Part shown: in pieces, positions 9,387-17,911 of the stretch
How positions within the stretch are numbered: position 1 is the first letter of the stretch
Layout: each line of letters opens with the position of its first letter
Source: Desulforhopalus sp.
Lineage (GTDB): Bacteria; Desulfobacterota; Desulfobulbia; Desulfobulbales; Desulfocapsaceae
DNA length: 64,000 nucleotides
NCBI GenBank assembly: GCA_030247675.1
Contig: JAOTRX010000002.1
Location: forward strand, 124,001-188,000
Direction: 5' to 3'
Notes under the pieces: model-generated
What the model was told of the DNA's origin: nothing
Database searches by the model: none
Seen by the model: the letters and a program-made list of their open reading frames with translations, nothing else
Made by a program: the position numbers and the translations under genes

Positions 9387-10943
9387 TTACTCTTGTTTAT
9401 TCCGCAAGGGCTTACGTTCCATTTGCGCAGACAAGCTGCTCAACTCAACTTTATTTCCGGGTAAAGGCAGGAGGGTAAAGGCCAGAGTGACGGTTTCGGT
9501 TCTCCCAAAAAGATAGATGTGTTCCAGGTAGTGAACCGGAAAGTCGGTGACCGGGAGATTAAAGGTTTTCTCAAGGTATTCTTTCAGATCACTTGGGATT
9601 TTCCCTCTGTTCGCTGTTTCCCATACCACTGCGATGGAGGGTGAACTGGCCGGATCGACGAGCCTTTCGAAATGGTATTCCGGGACAAGGGCAGTGCTGG
9701 TTGGGAACTGGAAGTGAAGATTACCGGCGATGAAACGATCATCGCTGATAATCAGACCCTCAGCAAAACCAAGGCGGCGCATGTCTTCCGCTATGGGAGC
9801 AAAGGGATAGTTCATCCGGCAAAATCGGTTGATGTAGGAGGCGCCCACCACTCGCATTGCGAAGGCAAGATATATCACCAGAGCGACGGCTGCTGCAATT
9901 CGGAGAAAAAGTTTAAAACGGCTTTGACTAATTGCGCCTGGAGAGAGCCGTGCAAAGAAATAGATTGGCGCGATAAACAGCAAAGGCTGTAGCCACCGAT
10001 CTTTGACGTAGGTAACCTTACCGACGATTACCACGACGAGGAGGCAGAAGAAGAGCAGCAAAAGGTACCTTCCGATGAATTGCCGGTGAAAGCCGCTGTT
10101 GTTCGGGCCGGTTGGGCGAAAACCCTGAGGAAAGATCAGAAGCCAGATGAGCCACAGCGGCGTGAGAAAGAGAAAACTATTGGTAAAGAGACTGATAACC
10201 CCTTTTTGCCAGTAATTCTCCACCGCACGTTTGAATTTGTGGGTGGCGGAAAAGACGATATCCTGGTTGTTGATCATCCATACTGCGTAGATGCTGGTAA
10301 CTGCTGCGGCAATAAGCAGGCTTACCAGGATTTTTTGCGAGATGAGCACTTTTCGCCCTTCGGAAAAAGACAGGAGAGTGAGCAATAGCACCGTCAGAAA
10401 AAGGAAGAAGTTGGCCTTACCGAGGACTCCCATGCCAAGAAGCAGACCGAAGATGCAATAGTTCGTGACACTTTGCTTTCGAATTAGTCGCAATACCTGC
10501 CAGAGGGTTGCGGCAGCGGCGAAGACCACCAGGGTGGTGTGGGTCATGTCTCGCTGGGATTCCCAGGCGATCTGGGGAATGAAGAGCAGGGAAAGGGTCG
10601 CGAGGATTGCCCGGCGATGGTCATGGAGGATTTCCCGGGCGGCAAAAAATACCGAGATGTAGGTACAGAGGAGAAGGCCGTTTTTTAACAGGCTGACGGC
10701 GAAGACGTTTTTTCCGAAAAGGCCAAAAAGGAGGTATTGAACCCAGGTATAAAGAGGTGGTTGTTCGGTATAGCCGGCCAAAAGCCATTGGCCAAGCAGG
10801 GCCTGTTCCGCCTCATCATAATCGAGAGAGCCGGAGACGGCCACCCGCAGGGCAATATGCAGGGCAAAATAGCCAAAGAGGGCCAGGAGAAACGGCAAGG
10901 GGAGATCGTTTCGCTGGCTGTGGGCGGTGGTTTCTCTGTTCAT
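9387..10943 (-). CDS. GT39-like (ArnT/PMT-type) membrane glycosyltransferase
   Basis: A 518-residue polytopic glycosyltransferase. It resembles the ArnT/PMT_2 family, which moves a sugar from an undecaprenyl-phosphate carrier to lipid A or another acceptor on the periplasmic face. The first loop holds the catalytic acidic pair (LDYDEAEQALLGQW) followed by TEQPPLYTW. About ten hydrophobic segments follow, then a periplasmic C-terminal domain. The start is the ATG at 10941-10943, overlapping the TGA of the upstream LAB_N gene (ATGA), so translation is coupled. The last about 20 codons (VELSSLSAQMERKPLRNKQE) are encoded by a copy of the dispersed hairpin repeat, so the native end may have been replaced or extended. 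Confidence 0.87.
   Translation of the reverse strand: MNRETTAHSQRNDLPLPFLLALFGYFALHIALRVAVSGSLDYDEAEQALLGQWLLAGYTEQPPLYTWVQYLLFGLFGKNVFAVSLLKNGLLLCTYISVFFAAREILHDHRRAILATLSLLFIPQIAWESQRDMTHTTLVVFAAAATLWQVLRLIRKQSVTNYCIFGLLLGMGVLGKANFFLFLTVLLLTLLSFSEGRKVLISQKILVSLLIAAAVTSIYAVWMINNQDIVFSATHKFKRAVENYWQKGVISLFTNSFLFLTPLWLIWLLIFPQGFRPTGPNNSGFHRQFIGRYLLLLFFCLLVVVIVGKVTYVKDRWLQPLLFIAPIYFFARLSPGAISQSRFKLFLRIAAAVALVIYLAFAMRVVGASYINRFCRMNYPFAPIAEDMRRLGFAEGLIISDDRFIAGNLHFQFPTSTALVPEYHFERLVDPASSPSIAVVWETANRGKIPSDLKEYLEKTFNLPVTDFPVHYLEHIYLFGRTETVTLAFTLLPLPGNKVELSSLSAQMERKPLRNKQE
9397..9457 (-). repeat. Dispersed double-hairpin repeat, copy 1
   Basis: Reverse-orientation copy of the repeat best seen at 17912-17972. 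Hairpin I arms are at 9423-9430 and 9436-9443 around the loop ACAAG (CTTGT on the other strand). Hairpin II is degenerate. It forms the 3' end of the GT39 coding sequence. Confidence 0.75.
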
Positions 10944-11578
10944 TCGGTGTTCAGCTTGCCGCGTTGCCGCAGCCAAAGCATAGTGTTTCTAAAGTAAACG
11001 ACAAAGCCAAAGATCTGTCCGACAAACAGGACGGGGTCCTTGCGGATGATTGCATAGCTGAGGACCATCAGTGAGCCGATGATGCTGAAGATCCAAAAAT
11101 TTATTGGCAGAAGCGATTGTTTTTTCCTCTCGGAAGAGTACCATTGAATGACAAACCGGAAGGTGAAGACAATCTGTCCGGCCAGTCCCCAGCACATGAG
11201 AGCGAAGGAAACATCTTTATTACCGATTATTTTTTGCAGATGATAGGTCTCGCCGCTGAGCAGCCAGATAAGGGCCAGGATCGGAAAGGCAATTATTAGG
11301 ATTTGTGCAAAGCGCGGGACCTTTTTCCAAAAATCGTGGAAATAGAGATTGCGGATGTAAATGCCGTAGGTCACCGATTGGCCGAGCAGGATGGCCAGAT
11401 CATGGCGCAGAACACCGTAGAGCACGAGCAGAAAGGACGCGATAATGCTTAGTTGCCAGAAAATTAAGGGAGAGAGCACGCGTCCCGCTTTTTCCGAAGA
11501 TATCCATTGGACAAGGAGTCTCGCCGAGAAAAGAATCTGGGCAATAAAACCGATGGCGAAGACGATATATTGATTCAT
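10940..11578 (-). CDS. Lipid-A-disaccharide synthase N-terminal-like (LAB_N) membrane protein, duplicated domain
   Basis: A 212-residue protein made of two LAB_N repeats of about 90 residues. Each has the pattern F-x-x-R-x-x-x-Q-W-x-x-S-E (SARLLVQWISSEKAG and TFRFVIQWYSSERKK), followed by P-x-x-FW-x-x-S-I-I and a G-Q-x-x-x-x-x-I/V-Y-x-R-N segment. At least six hydrophobic stretches predict an inner-membrane protein, distantly PQ-loop/SWEET-like. It is translationally coupled both upstream (GT2) and downstream (GT39). That order suggests it assists transport or presentation of a lipid-linked sugar made by the GT2 and used by the GT39. The transport role is inference; the domain has no proven activity of its own. 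Confidence 0.85.
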   Translation of the reverse strand: MNQYIVFAIGFIAQILFSARLLVQWISSEKAGRVLSPLIFWQLSIIASFLLVLYGVLRHDLAILLGQSVTYGIYIRNLYFHDFWKKVPRFAQILIIAFPILALIWLLSGETYHLQKIIGNKDVSFALMCWGLAGQIVFTFRFVIQWYSSERKKQSLLPINFWIFSIIGSLMVLSYAIIRKDPVLFVGQIFGFVVYFRNTMLWLRQRGKLNTE

Positions 11579-12291
11579 GAATTTTGCTTCGCTACCCCAT
11601 AGCGGATGTAGCGGCTGCGGATCCAGCGAAAAGCCAGGGTATCAAAAAATGGGCCGATAAGGCGGTTCCAGAGATGGTATTTGCTCGTGCCGGCATGACG
11701 GGGATAATGGGCTATGGGAATCTGCTTCACCCTGCCGCCCTGCAGCTGAACGAGAGCAGGAATAAAGCGATGCATGCCTATGAAGAAGGGCATTTGCCGG
11801 GCAAAGGATGTCTTGATTATTTTTAAGGGACAACAGGTATCGAGGATCTTGTCGTTGATCATCAGCCTTCGGTAGGAATTGGCGATTTTTGAGGATAATC
11901 TTTTAATGAGTCCATCCTGTCGTTTTTGCCTGATGCCGTTTACCATGTCGTATTCCGGGAAGAATCCGAGATAGGCGAGGAAATCGCTGGGATGGGTCTG
12001 CAGATCGGCGTCGATATAGCCGATGAGCGAGGTGGCGCAGTGGTCAATGCCCGCCTTTATCGCGGTGCTCAGACCATAATTACCATCCAGCGAGAGGACG
12101 GAGCAGAATGTTCGCTCCCGGCAGTTTTCATTGAGTATCTGTAGACTGTTGTCAGTCGATCCATCGTTGACAAAGAGGGCGTGGACAGTCAGCGGCGCGG
12201 TCGAAACAAAGCGGTCAAGCTCTCGGAAAAAAGCCGCGAGACACTCCTGCTCGTTGAATACCGGCACTATAACAGTGAGTTCGTCTCTCAT
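11575..12291 (-). CDS. GT2 glycosyltransferase (polyprenyl-phosphate sugar synthase type)
   Basis: A 238-residue GT-A enzyme resembling DPM1/ArnC: TVIVPVFNEQE at the N-terminus, FVNDGSTDNSLQ (nucleotide binding) and YIDADLQTHP (DxD-type metal site, near residue 95). A basic C-terminal region follows with no transmembrane helices. It therefore probably makes a polyprenyl-phosphate-linked sugar on the cytoplasmic face. ATG 12291 is the first gene of a three-gene operon with overlapping ATGA junctions (GT2, LAB_N, GT39). Together these form a complete lipid-linked sugar synthesis and transfer module, comparable to ArnC plus ArnT but without the aminoarabinose genes. The sugar and acceptor are unknown. 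Confidence 0.88.
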   Translation of the reverse strand: MRDELTVIVPVFNEQECLAAFFRELDRFVSTAPLTVHALFVNDGSTDNSLQILNENCRERTFCSVLSLDGNYGLSTAIKAGIDHCATSLIGYIDADLQTHPSDFLAYLGFFPEYDMVNGIRQKRQDGLIKRLSSKIANSYRRLMINDKILDTCCPLKIIKTSFARQMPFFIGMHRFIPALVQLQGGRVKQIPIAHYPRHAGTSKYHLWNRLIGPFFDTLAFRWIRSRYIRYGVAKQNS

Positions 12292-12701
12292 GGGTGTGGG
12301 CTGTACATGTAAAAAGGGTTGCGGATTTTCGAGAGGGAGCTGGCTTGGATAAAGCTGAGTTGGGCAGCTCGTCTGCTCAAAAGAAACCTATGCCCTTGTG
12401 GTATATGGGCGTGACTGTCAATAAACCAAGCACGCATGACTAACAGACATCAGCACGAAACTCAAGCTATTTTCTTTGTCTCCGAGATTCTCCGGGTTTT
12501 TGGAGAAAACGACCCTATAACAAGGAGAAGCAGATGGGTCGAAGACTTGTGTTGCCCCGGGCGCTGATCGGCAAGGAGATACCCGGAGCGGGAAGAAGAA
12601 GGAATTGACAAGTTGATATTTCACAGGTAATTTCCCGTAGTTGTCAAGGAGTGAAGGAGTGAGGGAATACGGCCGGAAAAGGCGGGGGGAAAACCGATTT
12701 T
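12292..12701. other. Intergenic region between the GT operon and the M15 peptidase gene
   Basis: About 410 bases with divergent genes either side. It contains repeat copy 2 (12349-12410) and a tract ending in GTCAAGGAGTGAAGGAGTG at 12639-12657 upstream of the peptidase gene. Promoters for both sides must be here, but I could not place them with confidence. Confidence 0.4.
12349..12410 (+). repeat. Dispersed double-hairpin repeat, copy 2
   Basis: Forward copy. Hairpin I is TTGGGCAG / CTGCTCAA around CTCGT (12360-12380), where a G-T wobble replaces an A-T pair of copy 3. Hairpin II is TATGCC / GGTATA around CTTGT. It lies in the same orientation as, and about 290 bases upstream of, the M15 peptidase gene. 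Confidence 0.8.
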
Positions 12702-13574
12702 ATGACCAGAAGAGCCTTTCTCAAAATGGCGGCGATGACCTTATCGGCCGCTTCTATCTTTCCAGGTAATGTAAAAGAACTGTTGGCAGTGGTTTCCCCA
12801 GCAGGAGACGGCTCCAGCGAAAAACTCACCTCCCAAGATCCACCGGTAAGTGATGAGCGGCTCAAGGATTATCTGAGCAAAGTCCGTAATCCTGATTCGT
12901 TCCATCAAGACGATATCATTCTCGATGATATGGAACAGCAGATCCTCAGCATGGTAGTGCAAAGGCTGGCACGTCTCAGTCAGAATGTCGGCATCGGTCA
13001 TTTTTCCACCCTCGGATTTGATGAGGCCCTGGCGGTGGCAAGGAAACAGTCAGTCGTAGGGAGTTTTACCAAGGCCGAACTGGACTTCTTGGAGATGATC
13101 TTTAACCGGGATGCCAGAGATTATGGCTTTTTTGGGACGAAGCAGGTGACGGCACTTGTCCAGGATATCGAGGAGAGCGGAACAATAAAAATTCCCCAGT
13201 CAGGCAATTATCTGTATAAGGGCGAGTCGCTCGAAAAGTATAATCTTATAAAGAAGGACCTCGGAGAGGATCTTATACTCACCTCGGGAATTCGGGGGAT
13301 AGTTAAACAATTTCAGCTCTTTCTCGGGAAAGCGCAGCGGCATGGGGGGAACCTTTCTTTAGCCTCTCGGTCCCTGGCACCTCCAGGCTACTCCTATCAC
13401 GCCACCGGAGACTTCGATATAGGCCAGAAAGGTCTTGGAGAGGGTAACTTCTCGGAATTATTCACCACGACGCCGGTTTACAAACGACTTGCCGAACAAG
13501 GCTTTGTCGATTACCGGTATTGGCGTGACAATATGCTCGGGGTTCGATATGAGCCCTGGCACATTAAGCTCTAA
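12702..13574 (+). CDS. M15 family D,D-carboxypeptidase-like protein, Tat-type signal
   Basis: A 290-residue predicted periplasmic zinc carboxypeptidase of the VanY/M15 type, acting on peptidoglycan stem peptides. The N-terminus has an RRAFLK twin-arginine-like motif and a hydrophobic stretch, so Tat export is likely. Metal ligands are visible as YHATGDFD (H-x-x-G-x-x-D, near residue 230) and EPWHI near the C-terminus. The region 60-180 is an extra helical N-terminal domain with no match I recognise. ATG 12702 was taken as the start because the Tat-type signal begins there, though no good SD is seen. It converges with the TPR gene, with only 15 bases between the stops. Confidence 0.8.
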   Translation: MTRRAFLKMAAMTLSAASIFPGNVKELLAVVSPAGDGSSEKLTSQDPPVSDERLKDYLSKVRNPDSFHQDDIILDDMEQQILSMVVQRLARLSQNVGIGHFSTLGFDEALAVARKQSVVGSFTKAELDFLEMIFNRDARDYGFFGTKQVTALVQDIEESGTIKIPQSGNYLYKGESLEKYNLIKKDLGEDLILTSGIRGIVKQFQLFLGKAQRHGGNLSLASRSLAPPGYSYHATGDFDIGQKGLGEGNFSELFTTTPVYKRLAEQGFVDYRYWRDNMLGVRYEPWHIKL

Positions 13575-13589
13575 TACACAGCGCTCCGT

Positions 13590-14981
13590 TTAGCGTGACA
13601 GCTCCGGCACCGATCTTTCTTCACTAATCTTCCAGCCTCCTTCCTCCTTAACCAGGACGAGGGTTTTGACCACTTCATCCTGGTAGGTGTCGGATTCGAA
13701 TTTTTGACTGAAGGTAATTTGCAGTTGGTCATCGTTTAGCAATTCGACGTTTGTATCCCTAATTTCTACATGGATGAATTTCGGCCGGGTAAGGCTGGCC
13801 GTTCGCTGCTTTTTCCATTGGGCAAGATCCATATTACCGGGCGGGATAAAGGTGCTACTGTATGTTGCCAGGTATCTTGTGACATCCGCCGCCTGCCAGG
13901 CATTTTTCCAATTTTCCAAGGCGTGGTGGGCGGCAAGCTGGGTTGCCAGCTGATCTTTGCCGACCTCCCAGGGAAGGTCCCGGGTTACGGTATTGTCTTG
14001 CTTATTGTCAATCGATGCGGTTGTCGGGATTGTTCCGGCGGGTACATTGCCGTCTGTCATCGCGATATCAACCGCTGGAGTATATTTTGTATTTACCTGT
14101 GTCGTTGGTTGAGAAGTTTTTATAGTGGTTTGCCACAAACGTGGATCAAACGGGGCAATGGCCTGTACTATTCGAAATTCCGCTCCGTCCTTTATGATGA
14201 CGGGCGGTGAGAAGAGTGGTCGGGTGGTTAAGGTTTTCGCTGCGCTACGCGGCAATTCAGCAAAGTTCATCGCTCCGAATTTGACTCCGCTTTGCTCATG
14301 GGTCTTTACATCGAGTTCAAGGTGTTCAAAAAGTTTTCCCCTCGATATTTCGTCAAGGCCCCGCTTTGCCTCCTCTTCCGAGGGGTACTTGATAAATCTG
14401 AATACGGTGGCTTTTTTCGAAAATTTCGAGAAATCTTCTGCCGGTTTGCTGGAGTGCAGCGCTAGCCTTTCCCTCAGGTGTTTCCCCTGGTGACCGAGTA
14501 GATAGGCCCTCTGCAAGCTCAGCCATGCCATGTCATTGTAATTCGACCGATAATACAGTTCAGCCAATAAGAAATACCCTTGGGAGAATCCGGGATCGAG
14601 TTGCAGGAGGCTCGTCAACTGGTTTTCGGATCTCGCATATTGTTTATCTACAAAATAGAACTTTGCGAGATGGTATTTGTGCCATTTGTCAGCAGGCGCC
14701 AGGGCAACGGCCTTCTCGCCCTCGGCAATAGCATCGGTAATTAGGCCAAGGTCGTAGTAAAGGGTGGCCAATCGCATATGGATTACTGGCTGTGGGGTCT
14801 CTGCTGACTCAATTGCTGTGTTGAGGGTATCCACGGCCTCAATGAGGCGGTGATCTTTGACGTAGCTATCAGCTTTTTCGAGATATTTTTCGGAAGGTTC
14901 ACTTTGATCCGCTGCCGATACCGATGCTGCAAGGGCAAGGCAGATTGCAAACAGCTGAATAAGGGGGATGTGTTTCATCAT
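13590..14981 (-). CDS. Exported TPR protein with parvulin-like middle part and NTF2-like (Cds6-type) C-terminal domain
   Basis: A 463-residue secreted or periplasmic protein. The start is taken at the ATG pair 14976-14981, which gives a clean signal peptide ending near SVSAADQ; a TTG start at 15017 is possible. Residues 25-190 are TPR-like helices with PADKWHKYHLAKFY and LDPGFSQGYFLLAELYY. Residues 190-280 resemble a degenerate parvulin (PpiC) domain: FGAMNFAELP and a final INE-like FRIVQAI strand. The last 110 residues fit the NTF2-like domain often attached to L,D-transpeptidases (WKNAWQAADVTRYLATYSSTF). No catalytic transpeptidase domain is present. A role in cell-envelope assembly is inferred. 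The combination is unusual. Confidence 0.72.
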   Translation of the reverse strand: MMKHIPLIQLFAICLALAASVSAADQSEPSEKYLEKADSYVKDHRLIEAVDTLNTAIESAETPQPVIHMRLATLYYDLGLITDAIAEGEKAVALAPADKWHKYHLAKFYFVDKQYARSENQLTSLLQLDPGFSQGYFLLAELYYRSNYNDMAWLSLQRAYLLGHQGKHLRERLALHSSKPAEDFSKFSKKATVFRFIKYPSEEEAKRGLDEISRGKLFEHLELDVKTHEQSGVKFGAMNFAELPRSAAKTLTTRPLFSPPVIIKDGAEFRIVQAIAPFDPRLWQTTIKTSQPTTQVNTKYTPAVDIAMTDGNVPAGTIPTTASIDNKQDNTVTRDLPWEVGKDQLATQLAAHHALENWKNAWQAADVTRYLATYSSTFIPPGNMDLAQWKKQRTASLTRPKFIHVEIRDTNVELLNDDQLQITFSQKFESDTYQDEVVKTLVLVKEEGGWKISEERSVPELSR

Positions 14982-15217
14982 ACCGGCCGTGAGATGTGAG
15001 ATCGGAATCTTTCGCAATCCCTGAAGGAGTTTTCGTCTTCAGGCACTGCCACTGGGAGAGTCGGCAAATTACGGTCGCTGTGGGATGGTCAATCCATGAG
15101 AACCAGTAGGTGGCAGAACGGGATAGATTCAGTTGTTTGATTTTCTCCTCTAAACTAAGTACTATCTGCATAATAGCGGTTGCGTAATACAATTGCAAAC
15201 TTGGCATCCTCGTGTTA

Positions 15218-15255
15218 GGGCCAAGGATCGAGTAAAAAAGCTTGATCCTTGGCCC
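15218..15255. repeat. Perfect 12-bp inverted repeat upstream of the ExeA-OmpA gene
   Basis: Arms GGGCCAAGGATC (15218-15229) and GATCCTTGGCCC (15244-15255) are separated by 14 AT-rich bases. It lies 31 bases before the ATG at 15287. No U run follows on either strand, so it looks more like an operator or a leader hairpin than a terminator. Confidence 0.7.
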
Positions 15256-15286
15256 GGTTTGAAGTGTTTCCAGTTAACGGGTGGTT

Positions 15287-17050
15287 ATGTACAAAGCATT
15301 TTATAGCCTGAAATCGAAGCCATTCGAGATAACTCCCGATCCTATGTTTCTCTGGCTTGGCGGGAGGTATAAAGAAGCTCTTTTCACCATGCGCTACGGC
15401 ATCCTGGAAAACAAGGGCTTCCTGCTGCTGACAGGTGCTGCCGGAACCGGCAAGACGACCCTGATTAATGCGTTGACCGAGAGCTTAGACCGCACCGTGA
15501 TGTGGTCGGTACTCAGTAATCCGAATCTGCCTCGCCTCGATTTTTATAACGCCATAGCCAAGGGGTTTGGTATTACCAAGGAATTGACCTCAAAAGTCCA
15601 ATTTCTTATTCAATTCAGTAATTTTCTTCATAAGGCTGAGGAGGAAAAGAAGAAGGTGCTGCTGCTGATCGATAATTGCCATCAGCTGAGCCAGGACCTT
15701 CTTGAGGAATTGCGGTTGCTGTCGAATATTGAAAAATCCGATACCAAGCTCATCAATATCTTCTTTGTCGGTCAGCGTGAATTTCTTGATATGCTTGCCC
15801 AGCAGGGAAATCGAGCTGTCAGGCAGCGTCTTGCCCTGAAGGTTGATTTAGCGCCTTTGACAGCCTTGGAGACCGACTCATATATTCGCCATCGATTAAA
15901 GATAGCCGGCTCTGAAGAGCGGCTTTTTACCGATAAAGCTCTGCACAGTATTTTTCGGTATTGTCAGGGGAATCCTCGAAAAAGTAATATGGTCTGTGAC
16001 CAAGCGCTCACCCTTGGTGGTTTGCAGCGAAGGCGTTCAATCGATCACAAGATTATTGAGGAATGTATCCGGACACTGAATATGCCGCCTGGGTTTAACC
16101 AGGGGGCTTCCCACGGTTTGAGGAATGGCAAGGAGCGGCGTACGGTTTCTCGGGAAAAATTTGCCGATGGGGAAAGAGGTGTTGGAGGAGCGGGCAGGTC
16201 GACGGGCATGAAATTCGGCCTGGCGGGAGCGGCACTGGCTCTCGGCGCAACGGTGCTCTGGTACCAGTTGGCCAAGGAGCCGATACATATCAGAAATGAA
16301 GCTGACAAACCCGCATCGCAGCAAACTGTGGTAGAAACGCCTTCTGGAACTCATTCGTCGGCAGTTACCGTTGTTGAAAATGATCGCGGTACGCCAGACG
16401 ACCAAAAAGTGGTGGAAGAGAACCAGACCTCCCAGAAAAAGAACTATGGTGATGGTGATTTTGCCCAGCCGGAAACAGCTCTGCGTCCTACCGCCGGAAG
16501 GGTAAGTGGCCTGCCGGAATCCGGCCAAGGCGATGAAAGGGTGGTGCAAAACCCGGTCGTGCTCCAGTCGGCAGTGGACAAAGATGTCCCGGCTCTGAAA
16601 GTGCCCGTTACAATCGAGGCAAAAGTAACTCCGGCGATAGTCTCCGGCCAAGAGGCCACGATGCCGCCAGTGGCACCAGTCAGCGTTCAGCTCCTCGTCC
16701 CCTCCCTGCCGGCAAAGATCATTCTCCCTTTAGCCCCGAACTCCTTGAAGCTTACAGCTGAGGGGAATAGGGAATACAATGGTTTTGTCGAATTATTACG
16801 GCAGAGGCCACGGGCTAAATTGCTCGTCAAAGGTTTCGTTTCTTCTACCTCAGATTCTCCAGAAAACATCAAACTGTCAGAAGACAGGGCGCAAGCGGTA
16901 CGAAGAATGCTTGTTGCGAGCGGGATTGCCGCAGAAATGATCCAGGTAAAAGGTATGGGCAACCAGGAACCAATTGCCCCCAACGATACCAGTGATGGCC
17001 GGATGAAAAACCGGCGGGTGGAGATTGTTGTGGTCGAGGATGGCCGCTGA
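15287..17050 (+). CDS. ExeA/GspA-like AAA ATPase fused to a C-terminal OmpA domain
   Basis: A 587-residue membrane-anchored fusion. Residues 1-270 form an ExeA/GspA-type ATPase: Walker A GAAGTGKTT near 48-56, Walker B VLLLIDNCH, and sensor/arginine segments NIFFVGQ and RLALKVDLAPL. A Ser/Gly/Arg-rich linker leads to one transmembrane helix (FGLAGAALALGATVLWY, about 308-324). A long low-complexity Pro/Val/Thr periplasmic spacer of some 170 residues follows. The end is an OmpA-like peptidoglycan-binding domain (KLSEDRAQAVRRMLVASGI, KGMGNQEPIAPNDTSDGRMKNRRVEI). In type II secretion GspA couples cytosolic ATP hydrolysis to peptidoglycan remodelling; here the wall-binding module is OmpA-like rather than the usual PG_binding_1. 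ATG 15287 is preferred to GTG 15281. No secretion genes are adjacent. Confidence 0.85.
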   Translation: MYKAFYSLKSKPFEITPDPMFLWLGGRYKEALFTMRYGILENKGFLLLTGAAGTGKTTLINALTESLDRTVMWSVLSNPNLPRLDFYNAIAKGFGITKELTSKVQFLIQFSNFLHKAEEEKKKVLLLIDNCHQLSQDLLEELRLLSNIEKSDTKLINIFFVGQREFLDMLAQQGNRAVRQRLALKVDLAPLTALETDSYIRHRLKIAGSEERLFTDKALHSIFRYCQGNPRKSNMVCDQALTLGGLQRRRSIDHKIIEECIRTLNMPPGFNQGASHGLRNGKERRTVSREKFADGERGVGGAGRSTGMKFGLAGAALALGATVLWYQLAKEPIHIRNEADKPASQQTVVETPSGTHSSAVTVVENDRGTPDDQKVVEENQTSQKKNYGDGDFAQPETALRPTAGRVSGLPESGQGDERVVQNPVVLQSAVDKDVPALKVPVTIEAKVTPAIVSGQEATMPPVAPVSVQLLVPSLPAKIILPLAPNSLKLTAEGNREYNGFVELLRQRPRAKLLVKGFVSSTSDSPENIKLSEDRAQAVRRMLVASGIAAEMIQVKGMGNQEPIAPNDTSDGRMKNRRVEIVVVEDGR

Positions 17051-17130
17051 AGGTCTCCCAAAGCGGGAGATATCACCTGACAATCTGACAGGGTTGGATC
17101 ATGATATTCTTTCCCGGTCAGTCCTGAGGA

Positions 17131-17517
17131 CTAGCGAAAGGCGCTGTCAGGTACCTTGCCGAGAAAAACTTTCGTGCAGATCAGGACGTTTCTTGGTGTG
17201 TCTCCTGCCTGAATTCGCAGTAAGCCTTCCCTCGTTATAATTTTTCTCAACAATTCCCTTCCGTTGGATTGGTTGTAATAGATGTCGGAGTCAAGGATAT
17301 CCTTGATGTTTTCTGCCTCAACCTTGTCAATTATTAACTGAACCCCAAGATTAAGAAATGAGTCCTTTATCTGCGGGAGTTCATTCTCCAGGGCGAGCAG
17401 ACCTTGCTTCGAGGCTAATTCCGATAATTTCTTGAGCTGGAGGATGAGGGGTATGAGGGTTTCTTGATCTTCTAAACTGCATGAGGCCTTAGCGGCGAGT
17501 GACAGGTCACGTAGCAT
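17131..17517 (-). CDS. MotA cytoplasmic-domain-like protein lacking transmembrane segments
   Basis: A 128-residue soluble protein. Its first part follows the MotA cytoplasmic loop pattern closely: LSELASKQGLLALENELPQI, then DSFLNLGVQLIIDKVEAENI and KDILDSDI. It then jumps to a segment like the MotA C-terminal tail (LLRKIITREGLLRIQAGDTP). The two membrane helices that should lie between are replaced by a short linker. It is therefore not a stator by itself; binding to motor or TolQ-like proteins would be a guess. No flagellar genes are in the window. ATG 17517 is near the end of a GTCACTCG-rich tract with no strong SD. Similarity was judged by eye, so the assignment needs a profile search. Confidence 0.55.
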   Translation of the reverse strand: MLRDLSLAAKASCSLEDQETLIPLILQLKKLSELASKQGLLALENELPQIKDSFLNLGVQLIIDKVEAENIKDILDSDIYYNQSNGRELLRKIITREGLLRIQAGDTPRNVLICTKVFLGKVPDSAFR

Positions 17518-17774
17518 AAATCTTCCTATGGGAAGTAGTAATTAGAGCTGCTTTGCTCGGTCAAGGACGGGTTGCTTACCATCAGACAGCGACATGGAAT
17601 TGAGCTTTGCTATGAAAGCCCGCCTGTGATGCCTTGAAAACGTCCAGATTGAAAGGTATTTTCAATCAATATACCTTTTAACATATCTTACGAACACGGT
17701 TTGCGTCAACTCGAACGCAAGAAAAATCTGGGTAATCGAGGTCGGCCGATTTTTTGCGAATGATTATTATTGTC

Positions 17775-17803
17775 TTGACTGAAAAGTCTCTTGAGGGTTA
17801 ATG
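17775..17803 (+). promoter_or_regulatory. Possible sigma-70-type promoter for the cyd operon
   Basis: TTGACT at 17775-17780 and TTAATG at 17798-17803 have 17-base spacing. The -10 match is weak. If used, the mRNA would carry the double-hairpin repeat in its leader. Confidence 0.3.
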
Positions 17804-17911
17804 TACGTCGAGGACAACGAACGGAAAGAAGTCACCAGACCCAAGAGTACAGCGGTAGGTGATCATTAAGGTTCTGCAATGAAAGAGGAAAAAAATTTAT
17901 TGGCAATTGTA

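Noticed and set aside
17054..17070. Hairpin TCTCCC / GGGAGA after the ExeA-OmpA gene as a terminator
   Set aside because: Six-pair stem without a following U run on either strand; too weak to call.
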